Source: Viola odorata
Taxonomy: Eukaryota; Streptophyta; Magnoliopsida; Malpighiales; Violaceae
DNA length: 64,000 bases
Assembly: GCA_963691705.1 (NCBI GenBank)
Contig: OY829546.1
Span: 816,001 to 880,000 of the forward strand
Direction: 5' to 3'
Part shown: positions 45,782 through 60,442 of the stretch, one piece after another
Layout of the letters: every line of letters starts with the position of its first letter
Position numbering within the stretch: position 1 is the stretch's first letter
Notes under the pieces: generated by a model
What the model saw: the letters and a program-made list of their open reading frames with translations, nothing else
What the model was told of the DNA's origin: nothing
Database searches by the model: none
Translations under genes and position numbers: made by a program

Positions 45782-47511
45782 ATGGACAAGAACAAGAGCC
45801 GTACCTATCTGCTCGCTGCTGGTCGTAAGAAGGTATTCTATTCATGCTCTCTCTGTGTTGATTCCTTGCAGTTTGCTATTATTAATAGTGAAGGGGAACG
45901 AATGCACTTAAATTTAGGAAGCTAGGAAATGAGCTTGTTTTTGATTCCCTGTTGCGTTGCTACTTGAGTAGTGTTATCATTTTCTTTTGGTGTTACTGTT
46001 TTTTTCTGTACAAAGGTAGAACATTGGTTTTATTTGGTTTGTTAGCAGTGATCGTGTCTCGAGGGTAAATACTAATTTTAGTTTCACACTATCAGCTTCA
46101 GCAGTATCGTCAGAAGAAAGATAATAAAGGTGGTAGCAGTGGTGGAAAATCCTCAAAAAAATCTGGCAAGTCTGAGCAGCCTGATTCTGATGCAGCATTA
46201 TCTACTGCCGAATCTGAAGGCTTGCACCAGGTTCTTGAAGGGGAAATTGACTCTCATGCTGATCCAAGTTTGGGAAACGCAGGCTCATCGGTGTCTAATT
46301 CATTGGAGAACTCTGATTCTGTTGGCTTGCAATCGACTGTGGTGACACCTGTAACAGCAACAGATGATACTCCATTTTCTGATGACGCTGGGACATCCAT
46401 GCATGATGATGCTGGGGTTCACGAGAGTACAACTAATTCCTCACACATTAATGAAGGTGAAAGTGCTCAGATCATTGATGATGAGATGAAGAGAGCACAG
46501 TCCTCAGAAACCTCAGATGTTAAAGACTCTGGACGGGAAATGAAACACAGCGATATGCCTCTAAACATTGATAGCAGCAATGGAATGACTGCTGATTCTA
46601 GTTTGGAGACTGTAGACTCGTCAATGTCTCATTCATTGGAGAATTCTGTTCCTGTTGACACATTTCCAGTGACTCCTCAAACAGAAACACCAGAGAGCCC
46701 ACTGTCTTATAATGCTGAGATTCCAGAAAATTATTATGATCCGTCAAGCCTTAATAAAGGTGAAAGTGCTCAAATTATTGGTGATGAGATGGCAAGAGTA
46801 CAATCTATGGAAATCTCTGGCATTAAAGACTCAGGCGGGGAAATGGAACACCAGAATGTGTCTCTAAGTGTTGATGGCTCCAGTGTAATGACCTTTCCAG
46901 CTGAAATGGGACACATCAATGTGGAAGAGGGGAAGGAGTCCTTGCCATCACAAGAAGATGCTCGAGATATGTCCTTGATCCCTGCAAGGGCAGATCAGGT
47001 AACAGATGTAGGTACTCTTCTTCTCTTGTTTTTATCAATATTTTCCTTCTTTGGATTATTTGGTAGATGGGGATTATTTCATGTGGATTTGATGTATAAT
47101 TGAAGTTCTCATTTGTTACTGGTAGGGGCAATGCAGGCAGCTGGTGATTTGGTTTCCAAACAATACGGCGGAAGCTGTGACATAGAGTTTAGAGCAGACC
47201 GGAGGCCTTCTCTACCCAAGCATGGTGAACGTGCTGAAGCTGCTGGAGGGGTACCTTCAGAACAGATTGGTGATGAGGTGGAAGTTTCACAACTGAATCC
47301 CTCTGATGGTGCAGATGATTTTGAAGTGAAAAATCACCGCGAGGCTGTGTCTAGCGTGGATCCACATAACGCTGGACAGTTGGAAGAATCACCTGATCAA
47401 ACCTATCAGCCTGAGGAGTCTTTTGTTTTTGTTGACGGAACTCAGGAAAGGCCTACAATGGCTGAAGTGTCAATTCCAGACCAAGGGTATAAAAAGTACA
47501 AGGGTACGTAA
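45782..47511 (+). pseudogene. N-terminal exons of a large coiled-coil-type protein, truncated
   Basis: Exon 1 (45782-45832) encodes MDKNKSRTYLLAAGRKK. Exon 2 (46096 to about 46999 or 47010) continues LQQYRQKKDNKGGSSGGKSS with a long Ser/Asp/Glu-rich region containing two related blocks, each with GESAQII and DEM (about 46450 and 46760). Exon 3 (about 47128-47511) ends YKKYKG at a possible donor (GGTACGTA). The 'MDKNK.RT.LL.AGRKKLQQ.RQKKD' start is, from memory, that of a very long plant coiled-coil protein. Here nothing follows, because the duplicated block begins at 47820. It appears to be the 5' part of a gene cut by the segmental duplication; its function is unknown to me. Confidence 0.6.
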
Positions 47512-47819
47512 TAATTTGGGGTGCAGAAATAATATCATCCTAAATAAGAATTGTAAGTTAGAAAACTCGAATTAAAAATTCAGCATCTACTTGTTTTGCA
47601 AGAAGTATCATTGAACTACTTACTAGTTTATTAGCAATTAATAAGACAAATTAAGTTAGCAATTAATAAGACAAATTAAGACTCACAAGCAGGTAGATCA
47701 ACAGACTATAATTTATTTTTGCTAAGCTAAATATTTTAGGTTTGAATCTTAATGTACATTTATTATAGCTTAACTATTGGTTTTATATTTGAGTTATATC
47801 GAATTTTGTTACTTTTAAG
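47512..47819. other. AT-rich spacer before the right duplication copy
   Basis: It contains a short direct repeat of TTAGCAATTAATAAGACAAA (about 47630-47675). Otherwise nothing recognised; probably intron DNA of the truncated gene. Confidence 0.5.
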
Positions 47820-48225
47820 TTCAGGAGGACCTTATAAGGTAACTTTGTGGACCACATTGCGAGTGGATAGGCATCGCATCAGAACATGAGAGGAAGGTGC
47901 CGGTGAGTTGATTTGACCCAGCTGTGATCGTTTTGCCAGCCTAAGGCCCAGCCCTTCTTTGGGCATAGCGCACACAAACACCTTTGGGAACAACAGAAGC
48001 AAATTGGAAGCAAGCTGATATGGAGTGGAAATGACAGAAATGAGGGTGAAAGTGAAGCTAAGACCTGAAGCAAATTGGACAAATAACTTGTCCGTTTAAG
48101 GAGCAAAGAACAGATTTAAAAAAAGTAGTAAATGTAAGCATAGCATGTGAGAAAGCTAAAGAACCCAACAGCAGGAAAAAAATATTACAACAGGCAACCA
48201 AGAGAGAACCCGAATATATGATGGC
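47820..48225. repeat. Segmental duplication, right copy
   Basis: Matches 42595-43000. Small differences include an inserted GCATC near 47873-47880. Confidence 0.85.
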
Positions 48226-48367
48226 TAAATAATAAAGTACTTAATATTTTAACTTTCAATCATAATTTAAAATTCCAACAGTACGTAGGTAGGCGAAACA
48301 AGAATCTAAACCACAAGAAAGTACAAAAGTGCTCATCCGAGTAGGCTAATCAGAGACCTCATGAGTT

Positions 48368-50017
48368 TTAGACTTTGCTATGTTTCTGCTGAAGTTGTTC
48401 AACGGGTTGATCATCAGGTGCAAAAGCGTCCTCAAGAGGCCCTTCATAATGACCATACCAAGAGTCATTAGGGGGCTGGTTAAAACACCTCCCAGTTAAG
48501 TTTTCCCCTCTGATCAAAGCATCCCACTCCCACCTGATAGTTGCAGCACTGCATACAACAGCAGGAGCAGATTCTTTGGTCGCCAGCAATATGTTGTAAT
48601 TCTTCTGCCTTAACTCATGTAAACATCTTGGGGAGCCTCCCGTAATGAGAAAAAGATGGGCAGGTGGTGGATTTTGTGAAACCCAACGCATAAGACCCCG
48701 CAAGAGGTAACTCTCAGCACTGCAATCTCCACCTACAGATAATTTGAAAAGTTAGATACCTCCCGAAACAAGAAACTAAATTCTGAACTTAAACTCCTAT
48801 GAATAAGGATCAATTCCCAATCCTTTCGGAGAATAAAAAGAAGAGACAATAACAGAACCTAGTGGTGTGACAAAGCTAAATGGATTCTACCGTGCACTTC
48901 TTATGAAAATAAGAAATACAATATATAAAAACTACTTTCGGCACCAAAATGGCTTGATGGTTATGGATTGAGATGATGGATGGCTGACTCATGTTTGCAG
49001 TCAAACTACCTTTCCAGTTGTTCCAGAATAGTATGTAATCAATGAATCACCTGGTTGCCTAGTGCCTATATAGGGTGAAGAACCACTCAGGCAGCCAATT
49101 CCACAATAGCCTAACCTCCCAAAAATACTTCACTTGTCAAAGTGGATCGATTGTCCAAGGGAACAAGAGTAGGAACGTAAAAAATTAGGGTGTCATAAAA
49201 CTCATTAGTAACAGGGTGCCGACATAAATAATGTATGCCACATTCTAAACTGGATAAAAGAGAGATCTCTACAGAAAAACTCGATAATAATAAAACATTT
49301 AGACAAGTGTTTTTAGATATATGTATTACTGAAGAACTACCTACGTTTACTGAAGAACTATCTACGTAGAAAGACAATAATTTATATGATGGCACTAGAA
49401 ATCTTTAGAAAGGAACCATGGCCCCGTGGATGAGATTAAAAGCCCCAATCAACGATTGTATTCTAGTAATCCAACAAAACTCCAAACCACGCAAGTCAGC
49501 CCCTTGACAAGTGCAATCGATCATGCAGACCATAAGAGTAGTGATGTTAAATCAACATTAACACCTCAATCAATTTCTTAATCTATGACAACAAAACTCA
49601 ACATTAATGATAACAAAAGTGTCCAACAGAACACTGAAAAGGGAGCAAACCGTGAAGAATATGATTAAAATTGATCCCACTGTCAGAAAGGGCCACTCGA
49701 GTAGTCTTTGCAAGCCGCAACGTATCACCAAAGGCTGTGATACCAATAGGCCCTTGGATCCCACAAGATCTGATGGCGGCTTTGATGGCTCGAGCCCCTC
49801 TAAACACGTTTACACCAGAAGGCAAATTGCAGTTGTCAATATCCCACCACGCCGACACCCCCACATTTATTGAATCGAGGTGGCTTTGCGAGTGAGGATA
49901 AGTGAGATGAGAAGGAGAAGAAGAGGAGCATCGAGCGATGAAGTTAGAGTGTGGGGACGGCAATGCAGATGGAGTTAAGGATAAGAGAGTACGGGTAAAT
50001 AGGCGTTTCAAGAACAT
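48368..50017 (-). pseudogene. NYN-domain ribonuclease-like protein (copy B), degenerate
   Basis: Duplicate of copy A on the same strand: exon 1 at 49651-50017 and exon 2 at 48368-48732, with compatible phases (CAC G|GT GGA). The intron is 918 bp, enlarged by extra AT-rich DNA at about 48900-49550. Exon 1 keeps WWDIDNCNLPSG, i.e. the first catalytic acid that copy A has lost. In exon 2 the later acid is gone: copy A's TPDGGYSKYL is ITGGSPRCL here. Exon 2 is otherwise close to copy A (WVSQNPPPAHLFL, NQPPNDSWYGHYEGPLEDAF), but ends early at HSKV without the acidic tail. A hAT MITE lies 70 bp upstream of the ATG. I lean to a decaying copy, though the frame is open. Confidence 0.65.
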
Positions 50018-50086
50018 GGTGGCTTCAAAGTTAGGAAATTTAGGTTTTGAGATGGTTTTGATGGAAGAAGGAGAACAAGTTTTAAG

Positions 50087-50488
50087 CATTGTTGTAAAAA
50101 CCGGACCGGCCCGGCCGGTTCGACCGGTCCGACCGGGGACCGGTGGCCTGACCGGTCCGGTTAACCCCCTAAAACCGGACTCTTGCTGACCCGGCAAAAA
50201 CCCGGGTGACCCGGCGGTTCAACCGGCGACCCGGTGACCCGGTGCCGGGTCAAACCGGGTTGGCCACTCCTTTCCTTTAATCCCATTTCATTAATTCATT
50301 TTTTTTTTGTGTTTTTAGTTTATAAGGTAATTAATTAAATTTTATATTTATAAAAATATATAAATAATATTATTAAATAGACCGGGTCGATACTACCGGT
50401 TGAACCCGGTTGAACCCGGTTGAACCTTTGACCCTCTCGCCCTCTGACCTGTCCGGGTCAATGTCCCGGGCCGGGTTTTACAACCTTG
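50087..50488. mobile_element. hAT MITE at the 5' end of NYN copy B
   Basis: A 402-bp unit begins CATTGTTGTAAAAACCGG and ends CCGGGTTTTACAACCTTG, giving imperfect inverted termini. It is flanked by GTTTTAAG on both sides (50079-50086 and 50489-50496), an 8-bp target duplication as expected for hAT. Both ends are filled with CCGG and ACCCGG repeats. On the minus strand its last bases supply an ATG at 50089 in frame with copy B. Confidence 0.88.
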
Positions 50489-50496
50489 GTTTTAAG

Positions 50497-51003
50497 AGAG
50501 CGGAGGCAGTGAAGAAGAAAGAAGGAAGCAAAGAGAGGAAAAGAAAAGGATGCTTATATACTTAGGGTTAGGGTTAGGGTTAGGGTCGGGTCGGGTCGGG
50601 TCGGTTTTCTTGCGATTTTTTTAAAGTTGACCCTCGAACCGACCAGTCACTAAATTAGTGGGTCGATTATGTATCTGTATATGAGCGGTTATGTAGTTTT
50701 TTTAGCTTTTCACGAGTCGAGTCGGGTTGGATGGGTTGGGCGAGTCATTTATTCACCCCTAATTACTGGCATGGGCCAGCCCATTAGAATTAAAAAATCA
50801 GTCAGTTCAATCCGGTTAAATTATCTATTATTTAACGGTTCGATATGTGTCCGGTTCAAAATGGTCCAATGGTTCAATCCGGTTAAATCTGGTTGAACCC
50901 GATCGAATCATAAAATTACTCCCGATCTAGTAGCATATTAACTAATTTTATTAACTATATATGTTATTTATTCAAAATAGTGTGTTTAACACCTAAACGA
51001 CGT
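50497..51003. other. Intergenic DNA with telomere-like and GGGTC repeats
   Basis: At about 50562-50588 there are four TTAGGG units, followed by four GGGTC units (50585-50605). GGTTGAACC/GGTTCAATCC motifs occur near 50830-50900. No gene seen. Confidence 0.6.
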
Positions 51004-52727
51004 TGATAGCGTGTCTGTCAAGGGCACGATCAAACAATTACAACTTATCACTTGCTACAAAAAAAATTGAAGACAGTGCTAAGAGGTTTGATCCACAGAG
51101 ACTAGGGCAAGACGTTTACTTTCATGCATGACAAAGACAAACAAACCGAAACAGTAACGGGGGGTTAGTTGGCTAATTGAATTAACCGAGAGAGATAGAT
51201 GCTAACAAAACTATTAATGAAAATAGAAGCAAAAGAAAAGAGAGATAGTCAAGGCCTCGACGATAGAATTACAGTCGAGGGCACGACAAAAAAGTTAATG
51301 AAAACAAGAATAATATTAAAGATAGGAAGAGAGAATAATAAATAAAAGTGTAAAATCAGAAGAGAGATAGATTCTTAGCAAAAAATATTCTTGGGTTGCG
51401 TCGAGGGCTCGTTAGTCATCAGCGTAAGAATATTCTATTCTCATGCAATAGACACGCTATAGAGGTCATGTTATCCACGTAGACCCCCTACTCTCATCTT
51501 AAGAGAAGTTACCCCCGTTTCCACATATGAGGTAATCTTGACACTTTGTCATCCTCCCAATTACCTTCCTTTCTCATCGTTTAAAATGTAACCTTGACGC
51601 TTCGCTCTCTCACAAGCATGGAGCGGGGATTCTAAATTCAAAGTGCCCATTAAGACGAGGAAAGACACGTCTAGGGCTAAACGACTCTTAGTTTGTCAAA
51701 CTCGCGACGCCGCCCTAATCGACTACTCGCCCTAGCTAGATGAGACCACTACGACGCGATTACATCTAGACTAGGCGTCTACTAATCATTACAACATCAT
51801 GTTGACGTTATCGCTGCAAAGAATGACAATAATCACAAAGAAAAAAACAAGAGTTGATCAAGCTTTTAATCACTCTAAGCAAAAATGAGAATAAAATGAC
51901 AAGTAACCAAATACAACAATAAGAATATATTAAATGCGTTTAGGCCTCTTAACTTCCCATGCAACCCGCGAAATAACCTTTGCTAAGAAGGTGGGATTTA
52001 ACTACTCATGCTAGAAATTAAACAAACAAAAATAACAAAAGAAAGATTGCATAGAAGAAGAAAGAAGATGAAGAAAGAAAACTATTAAATATTACCGGCC
52101 GGAGCTTTGCTCCGGTTTATTTTCAAAACCTGCTGGAAAATGGTTTGAGCCGCCACCCAAAGGGAGGAGAGGAGAAAGAAGAAGAAAAGAGAAAGAGAGA
52201 GGAGGAAGTGACGGCTACCAACCCTAGAAAAGCTAAAATGCTTAAATATCCCTAGCAACCCACAAAAGGACAAAATACAGCTAAAGGGGGACAAGGACAT
52301 AGAAATATCTCCTCTGGCATGAAAAGAGAATATTCTGGGAATCTTCTGGAAGCGCTCGGCGTCTAGGCCTTGATGATATTGTTGAGGGCAAGACGACTTG
52401 ACCAGCAACTAGGGAATATTCTGGAATGGAAAATGCGGATCTTTTGGGGAATATTCCTTTCACGAGTCTTTTGGGGAATATTCCTTTCGGACGTTGAGGC
52501 CTCGACGATATTGTCGAGGGTAAGACGACTTGATCAACAACTAGGGAATATTCTGGAAGACATCAGAGAGGACAAGTGGGAGCCTGCCAGCAAGGACACG
52601 TGGAAATAACGCTTTTGGTGCATCGAGGGCTCGATGATGGAATCCACAGTGAGGCCTCGATGGAAAACTTGGTGTCTTGGCCTCGATGTAAGTCTTGAAG
52701 AGGCAATAAAAATATTTGCACATATCA
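51004..52727 (-). mobile_element. Solo LTR related to the Athila-like LTR
   Basis: About 1724 bp, starting TGATAGCGTGTC and ending GCACATATCA. It is similar in length, ends and internal blocks to the LTRs of 16941-28592: both have CATATGAGGTAATCTTGACA after ACCCCC, and both have TTTGTCA..CTCG and TTAGGCCTC blocks in the same order. There is no internal retrotransposon sequence on either side. Instead of TTCGGG repeats it carries TCGAGGNCTCGA-type repeats (51253, 51274, 51400, 52361, 52498, 52621, 52650, 52680). The flanking 5-mers do not match, so the exact ends are tentative. Confidence 0.75.
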
Positions 52728-53070
52728 TTAGTATATTAATGGTAGAAAAATAATATCTGATAACTCGCACTGTCCCTCTCCCTCTCCCTCAATCAAATTT
52801 ACTCCATTAAACCACTCTAATCACCTCCAAATTCTCCCAAAATTGATACTATAACTCTTAATCCTTCTCTAAACAAAACCCAACCTTTAATTTCACTCAA
52901 AAAATACCCAATTTTTTTAAAATTTCAAAATTCCCAATTCAAAACCTAACTCCCAAAATTTTCATTTTTGAGATAGAAAACAAAAATGCTTCGTTTGTGT
53001 TAGTTTAATTAATTAATTGAATTGAATTTAGATTTTGATCTTTGATTGGATTCGATTTGGTTTTACGCAG

Positions 53071-53150
53071 GGATTTGGGAAATGGCATCTAGTGCCTGAA
53101 CGTGTGAAGCTTAAGTTTCTCAGGGCCTCAAATCCACAAATAATTACAGT
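53071..53150 (+). other. Possible isolated plant exon
   Basis: Between TTTTACGCAG and the donor ACA|GTAAGT lies an open stretch reading GFGKWHLVPERVKLKFLRAS. A pyrimidine-rich leader-like region (52770-53060) precedes it. I do not recognise the protein and no partner exon is visible before the MITE at 53193. Confidence 0.3.
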
Positions 53151-53192
53151 AAGTATTTATTAATTTATTAATTATTTTGCCATTTTTTATAT

Positions 53193-53428
53193 TACTCCCT
53201 CTAGTTTATTTTAAACGACTTTTACTATTTAGGCACGCATATTAAGAAGTCTAGATGACTCACTATTTGAGACAATTTTGCCCTGAATTTTTTCTCGGAC
53301 GTACGTTAAGGATTAAGGTACGTTCGAAAAAAATTACATAATTTTTTGGGGTCAAATAGTACATCATTCGACTTCCTCAATATGCGTGTCCAAATAGTAA
53401 GAGTCGTTTAAAAAAAATAGAGGGAGTA
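53193..53428. mobile_element. Stowaway-like MITE, second copy
   Basis: TACTCCCTC...GAGGGAGTA ends with TA on each side, and internal blocks shared with 2494-2707: ACGCATATTAAGAA and ACTATTTGAGACAATTTT. Non-coding. Confidence 0.8.
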
Positions 53429-54870
53429 ATTATTTATTTTTCAAACTAATAATTTTGTTCGTACTGAGTTAGTGTACTAAAATTTGCACTTTCCCTTACT
53501 TACAAGTGTATAAATCCTAAGTTGGTTTTGGTGTGTTACAGTTTTAAAGTGCAACATGCAAGGTAAAATACAAACACTCTTAAGCATTTTTCCAATTTTT
53601 CGTTCAGCTCGTTTAACTTCCCTTTAAAATACAAAAAAATAAATAAAATCAAGGGGCAACCCTCGCACCCCCTGAATACAAATCCTAGATCTATCACTGT
53701 CGCCCCCCCAAACATCGATTCCTGGCTCTGTCACTACACAAGAGAGTAAGAAGGATAGTAAAACACAAGAATTATAGTGGTTCCAATTCACAACCGAATT
53801 GTACTCCACTACCTAAGAGATTCACCCTTAGGATTTTCTAAAGCAAAATCCTTTTGCTATTACCTTGAGCTTTTCTTAGTTTAACTCTCAACCTTACAAC
53901 CTATGGTTTTTCCGGGCTCAACCACAACCTATGTTCTTTTACAATGGGACAAGAACAACTACCGAATACCCAAAAGTGTGAGGTACACTTTTCAAACTTT
54001 CACAATTCAAATGGATAATATTGCAACAAAGAATTGGTGTACAAGATGATAAATGTATGACTAATAATCAACACCAATAAATACTCAATTTACCTCAAGA
54101 AGAAAGTTTTAATCAAACTCAAAAACGAACGCAAGAATGAATGAAAATAGTTGAGAGAAGTTTGCGTTGTAGAATGTTAATTTTGTGAGTTTGTAAGAGA
54201 AATTAGTATATGAACTTTGTAAGAGCTTCTTTAGGAAGTTAGAAAGTGATTTGAAATGAATTTTTATAGTGTAAAGAGGTTTGAAGCTTGTCCACAAAGG
54301 AAGGAGCAAAAACTAACCGTTTTTTCTAGTTTTAGAAAGAGTTGTTAAAGTTGTGAGACGCTTAGCGTCATGACGTTAATGATTGTATGTTTCGAGCCAA
54401 AATTTTATCTTTAGAAGACGTTGGCGTCATTACGCTAGCTGCTGCCCATTTTCGCAAAAACCATTCATGTTAGTGTCTTAACGCTAATGCCTGTTTTCAA
54501 AAATCGTCAGCTTTTCAAAACTCGTTTTCGAGTAAAAATCTTTTGACACTTTTCTTGAGGTTTATTGAAAATAAATCAAGTGCTAATTTGAATCATACTT
54601 ACAAGTTTAAGTTCAATTTACACTTGATCTTGAAGCTTGCGATAAATGATACGTTACACTTGTTTTTCTCGATCGTAAACTATATACACATTTTAACTTT
54701 AGATTGTATTAGTAATCTAATTAATTTGTGTGTCTAAAATTATCAAAATAGGATTAAATGCCCTTGGGCAACAGGTATGAGTGTATATAGGTTAGAATAT
54801 AAAAAGAAGAAGATTGTTAAATTGTTCATTGATTTGTAAAAAGAAGAAGAAGAGGAACACCTTTCGACCA
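53429..54870. other. Intergenic DNA, possible decayed LTR
   Basis: AT-rich with no gene. The text around 53760-53900 (AATTATAGTGGTTCCAATTC, then ACCGAATTG...CTCCACTACC) resembles inner parts of some copia LTRs, but no TG...CA borders or duplication were found. At 54355-54500 three GACGTTNNCGTCATNACG-like blocks recur. Confidence 0.35.
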
Positions 54871-54879
54871 CACTTCATA

Positions 54880-55130
54880 GGGTCCGGCTCCTCTAATATT
54901 TCCTCTAATATGACTGGTCATGTTGGAGGAATCTGAACCATCTAATAAAATTGGACGGTTGAAATTAAAAGTTTAACTCATTAATGAGTTGACCAGTCAA
55001 TAAAATTCAACAAGTGGTCAACTCATTAATGAGTTGAATCTTTAATCTCAGACGTCCAATTTTATTGAACGATTCAGATTCTTCCAACATGATTGGTCGT
55101 GTTAGAGGAAACATTAGAGGAGATAAATCC
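54880..55130. mobile_element. Fold-back Mutator-type MITE with 9-bp duplication
   Basis: A 251-bp unit whose two halves are inverted copies: left CTCCTCTAATATTTCCTC answers right GAGGAAACATTAGAGGAG, and complementarity continues almost to the middle (TTAACTCATTAATGAGTTGA on the left, CAACTCATTAATGAGTTGAA on the right). The nonamer CACTTCATA flanks it at 54871-54879 and 55131-55139. A 9-bp duplication indicates a Mutator-like transposase. A transcript across it would form a hairpin of roughly 110 bp. Confidence 0.9.
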
Positions 55131-55495
55131 CACTTCATATGTTGTAACTAATTAACAAAATTATCCTGATTGGCTAAAAGGAGTGGAGGAGTGACACGTG
55201 TGGGACAGAGGAACAAGATTAGGGAACAGAAGGTGGAAATCGAGAGAGTTGTGTTTCTGATTTTAGGTTCCCTCGTGTTCTCCTGCTGCTACCCGATCAT
55301 GTAATAAAGCCCCAACCCGACCCTACCCCACCCTACTGACTCACCTTTTTCTTGCTCCGTTGTCACAGTTCACACACCACAGAGACCAAAACACAACACA
55401 AACATACGATCGCACCAATTTTCATTCATTTTTTAAGAATTTAAATAATTAACGGGAATAGGAAAATTAAGAAGAGGCGAGAAATTGGGTGACAG
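55131..55495 (+). promoter_or_regulatory. Promoter and leader of the truncated NDR-type kinase
   Basis: GC-richer DNA with the ACACGTGTGGG G-box-like motif (55196-55206) and a CA-rich leader (55370-55410) before the ATG at 55496. No strong TATA box. Confidence 0.35.
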
Positions 55496-57087
55496 ATGGA
55501 GAATAATAATCATAAGGAGGCGGAGGACGACGGCGAGGAGGTGGGGCCAGTGACGGCGAAGGAAGATGATGGGGAGGTAGGGTCCACCTCGACAATGGAA
55601 AGGGTAGCTGCTGCAAAGTTCTTCATTGAGAACCATTATAAGTCGCAGACGAAACACATCCAACAACGCAAAGAAAGGTTCTTCTTTTTAAATTTATTTA
55701 TGCGTACATGTGTTTCCTTGTGGAATCTTAGGAGGATCTCATTTGGGTTTTCTTTTCTAAAAATTAAGTTTTCTGCTTCCATGCATTTTTGTAATTGAGA
55801 AATAGTTATTTCTGTGATTTTGCTTGATCGTAATGGTGAAATTGTTGTTTGTTTTTGGTGTTAACTGGATATTCCTCAATAGGAGTTTGGTTAATCATGA
55901 GAAATGGAGTATAGGAATATATTTTTTTTCTTTCTCTGTTTGTTAACTTGGTTCAGCTTTTTCTAGGGCGCAATGAGCTCTGTTTTGCTTTCGTATAAGG
56001 ATTTTTCTCTGTTTGCATTTTTTCCTAATTGGGTGTGGATGTTGTGCATGTACTTCTTTTGTGATAAATGAGCAAAAGGGTAAAGAAATAAATTTATTTC
56101 AGAGTTAAATTCTGTGGCACAACTCAATTAGTTGTACGAATTCAAGAGTTATGCACCAAAGTTATGAGAAGCCTTGGCATGTGAACTGTTAGTGCCGTGA
56201 CTGCATTATGCTTCGATGACTGTGTTTCTTACTTTTTTTAGGTTTTATCTTTTTCCCCTCTTCTTTGAAGATGAATTGTTTACACCTCGCTCGGGTATTT
56301 ATTGGGTAGAATTATTGAAGTTGGTGAATTATATCATGATGTGATTTCATTAATGGCAGGCGCTTGGAGCTGGAAAAGAAACTGAAATCTTCTGATATCT
56401 CTGAAGACGAAAGAATTAATATTCTGAAGGATTTAGAGCGCACAGAGACACAGTGTATGCGACTCAAAAGGCACAAGATTTGCGTTGAAGATTTTGACCT
56501 TTTGGCCATTATAGGACGAGGTGCTTTTGGAGAGGTTTGATGACTGCAAGAATTATTTAAAATGAACTTACTCTCATGTTTGATAATCAACTTTCTCGTG
56601 CTTCCTAGACCCTCCTTATGATTCTATCCACCGCACATCAGTTCCATATGCAATTTGTTCAGGACCCCAGTATGTATTTACTCTAGCTTGTGATGCGACG
56701 CCATATTCTTGTTAGCAGTTATAGGTTATTCAATCAGGCTTACTATATTGATTTTCATACTCTCTTGCTCCAAATTTTGACGAGGCAGGATCAATTAGGA
56801 TACTTACATACTATTCTTTTCTCAGGTCAGGTTGTGTAGGGAGAAAAAGTCAGGTAACATCTTTGCCATGAAAAAATTGAAGAAGTCAGAAATGCTAAGC
56901 AGGGGCCAGGTGAGTTTCACTGAAAGCCTAAATTTACCATTAGAGGTCAAATTTTACAATAAGTGAGAGGGTGTTGATCTAGTAGAAAGTAAAAGTATTT
57001 GCCTCTTGAGTATTACTTAATGTTTACGTGCTCTCACCTGTTGTGCATGCCCGCTGCAGGTTGAGCATGTTAAATCTGAAAGCTTAA
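55496..57087 (+). pseudogene. NDR: NDR-type AGC protein kinase, first four exons only
   Basis: Four exons with GT...AG borders: 55496-55677, 56360-56534, 56826-56909 and 57060-57087. The N-terminus contains MERVAAAKFFIENHYKSQTK, the MOB-binding region typical of plant NDR/LATS-group kinases. Exon 2 continues with RLELEKKLKSSDISEDER and FDLLAIIGRGAFGE, the start of the glycine loop. Exon 3 adds VRLCREKKSGNIFAMKKLKK with the ATP-binding lysine. Exon 4 breaks off after VEHVKSES, in the C-helix, where the gene-capturing TIR element begins. Catalytic loop (HRD), DFG and the AGC tail are absent, and I could not find them beyond 60442. No kinase activity is possible. Confidence 0.9.

Positions 57088-60442
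<3,355 letters not shown>

Noticed and set aside
53620..54780. Possible complete copia LTR
   Set aside because: Some internal phrases are LTR-like, but I could not define TG...CA ends, a primer-binding site or a duplication.
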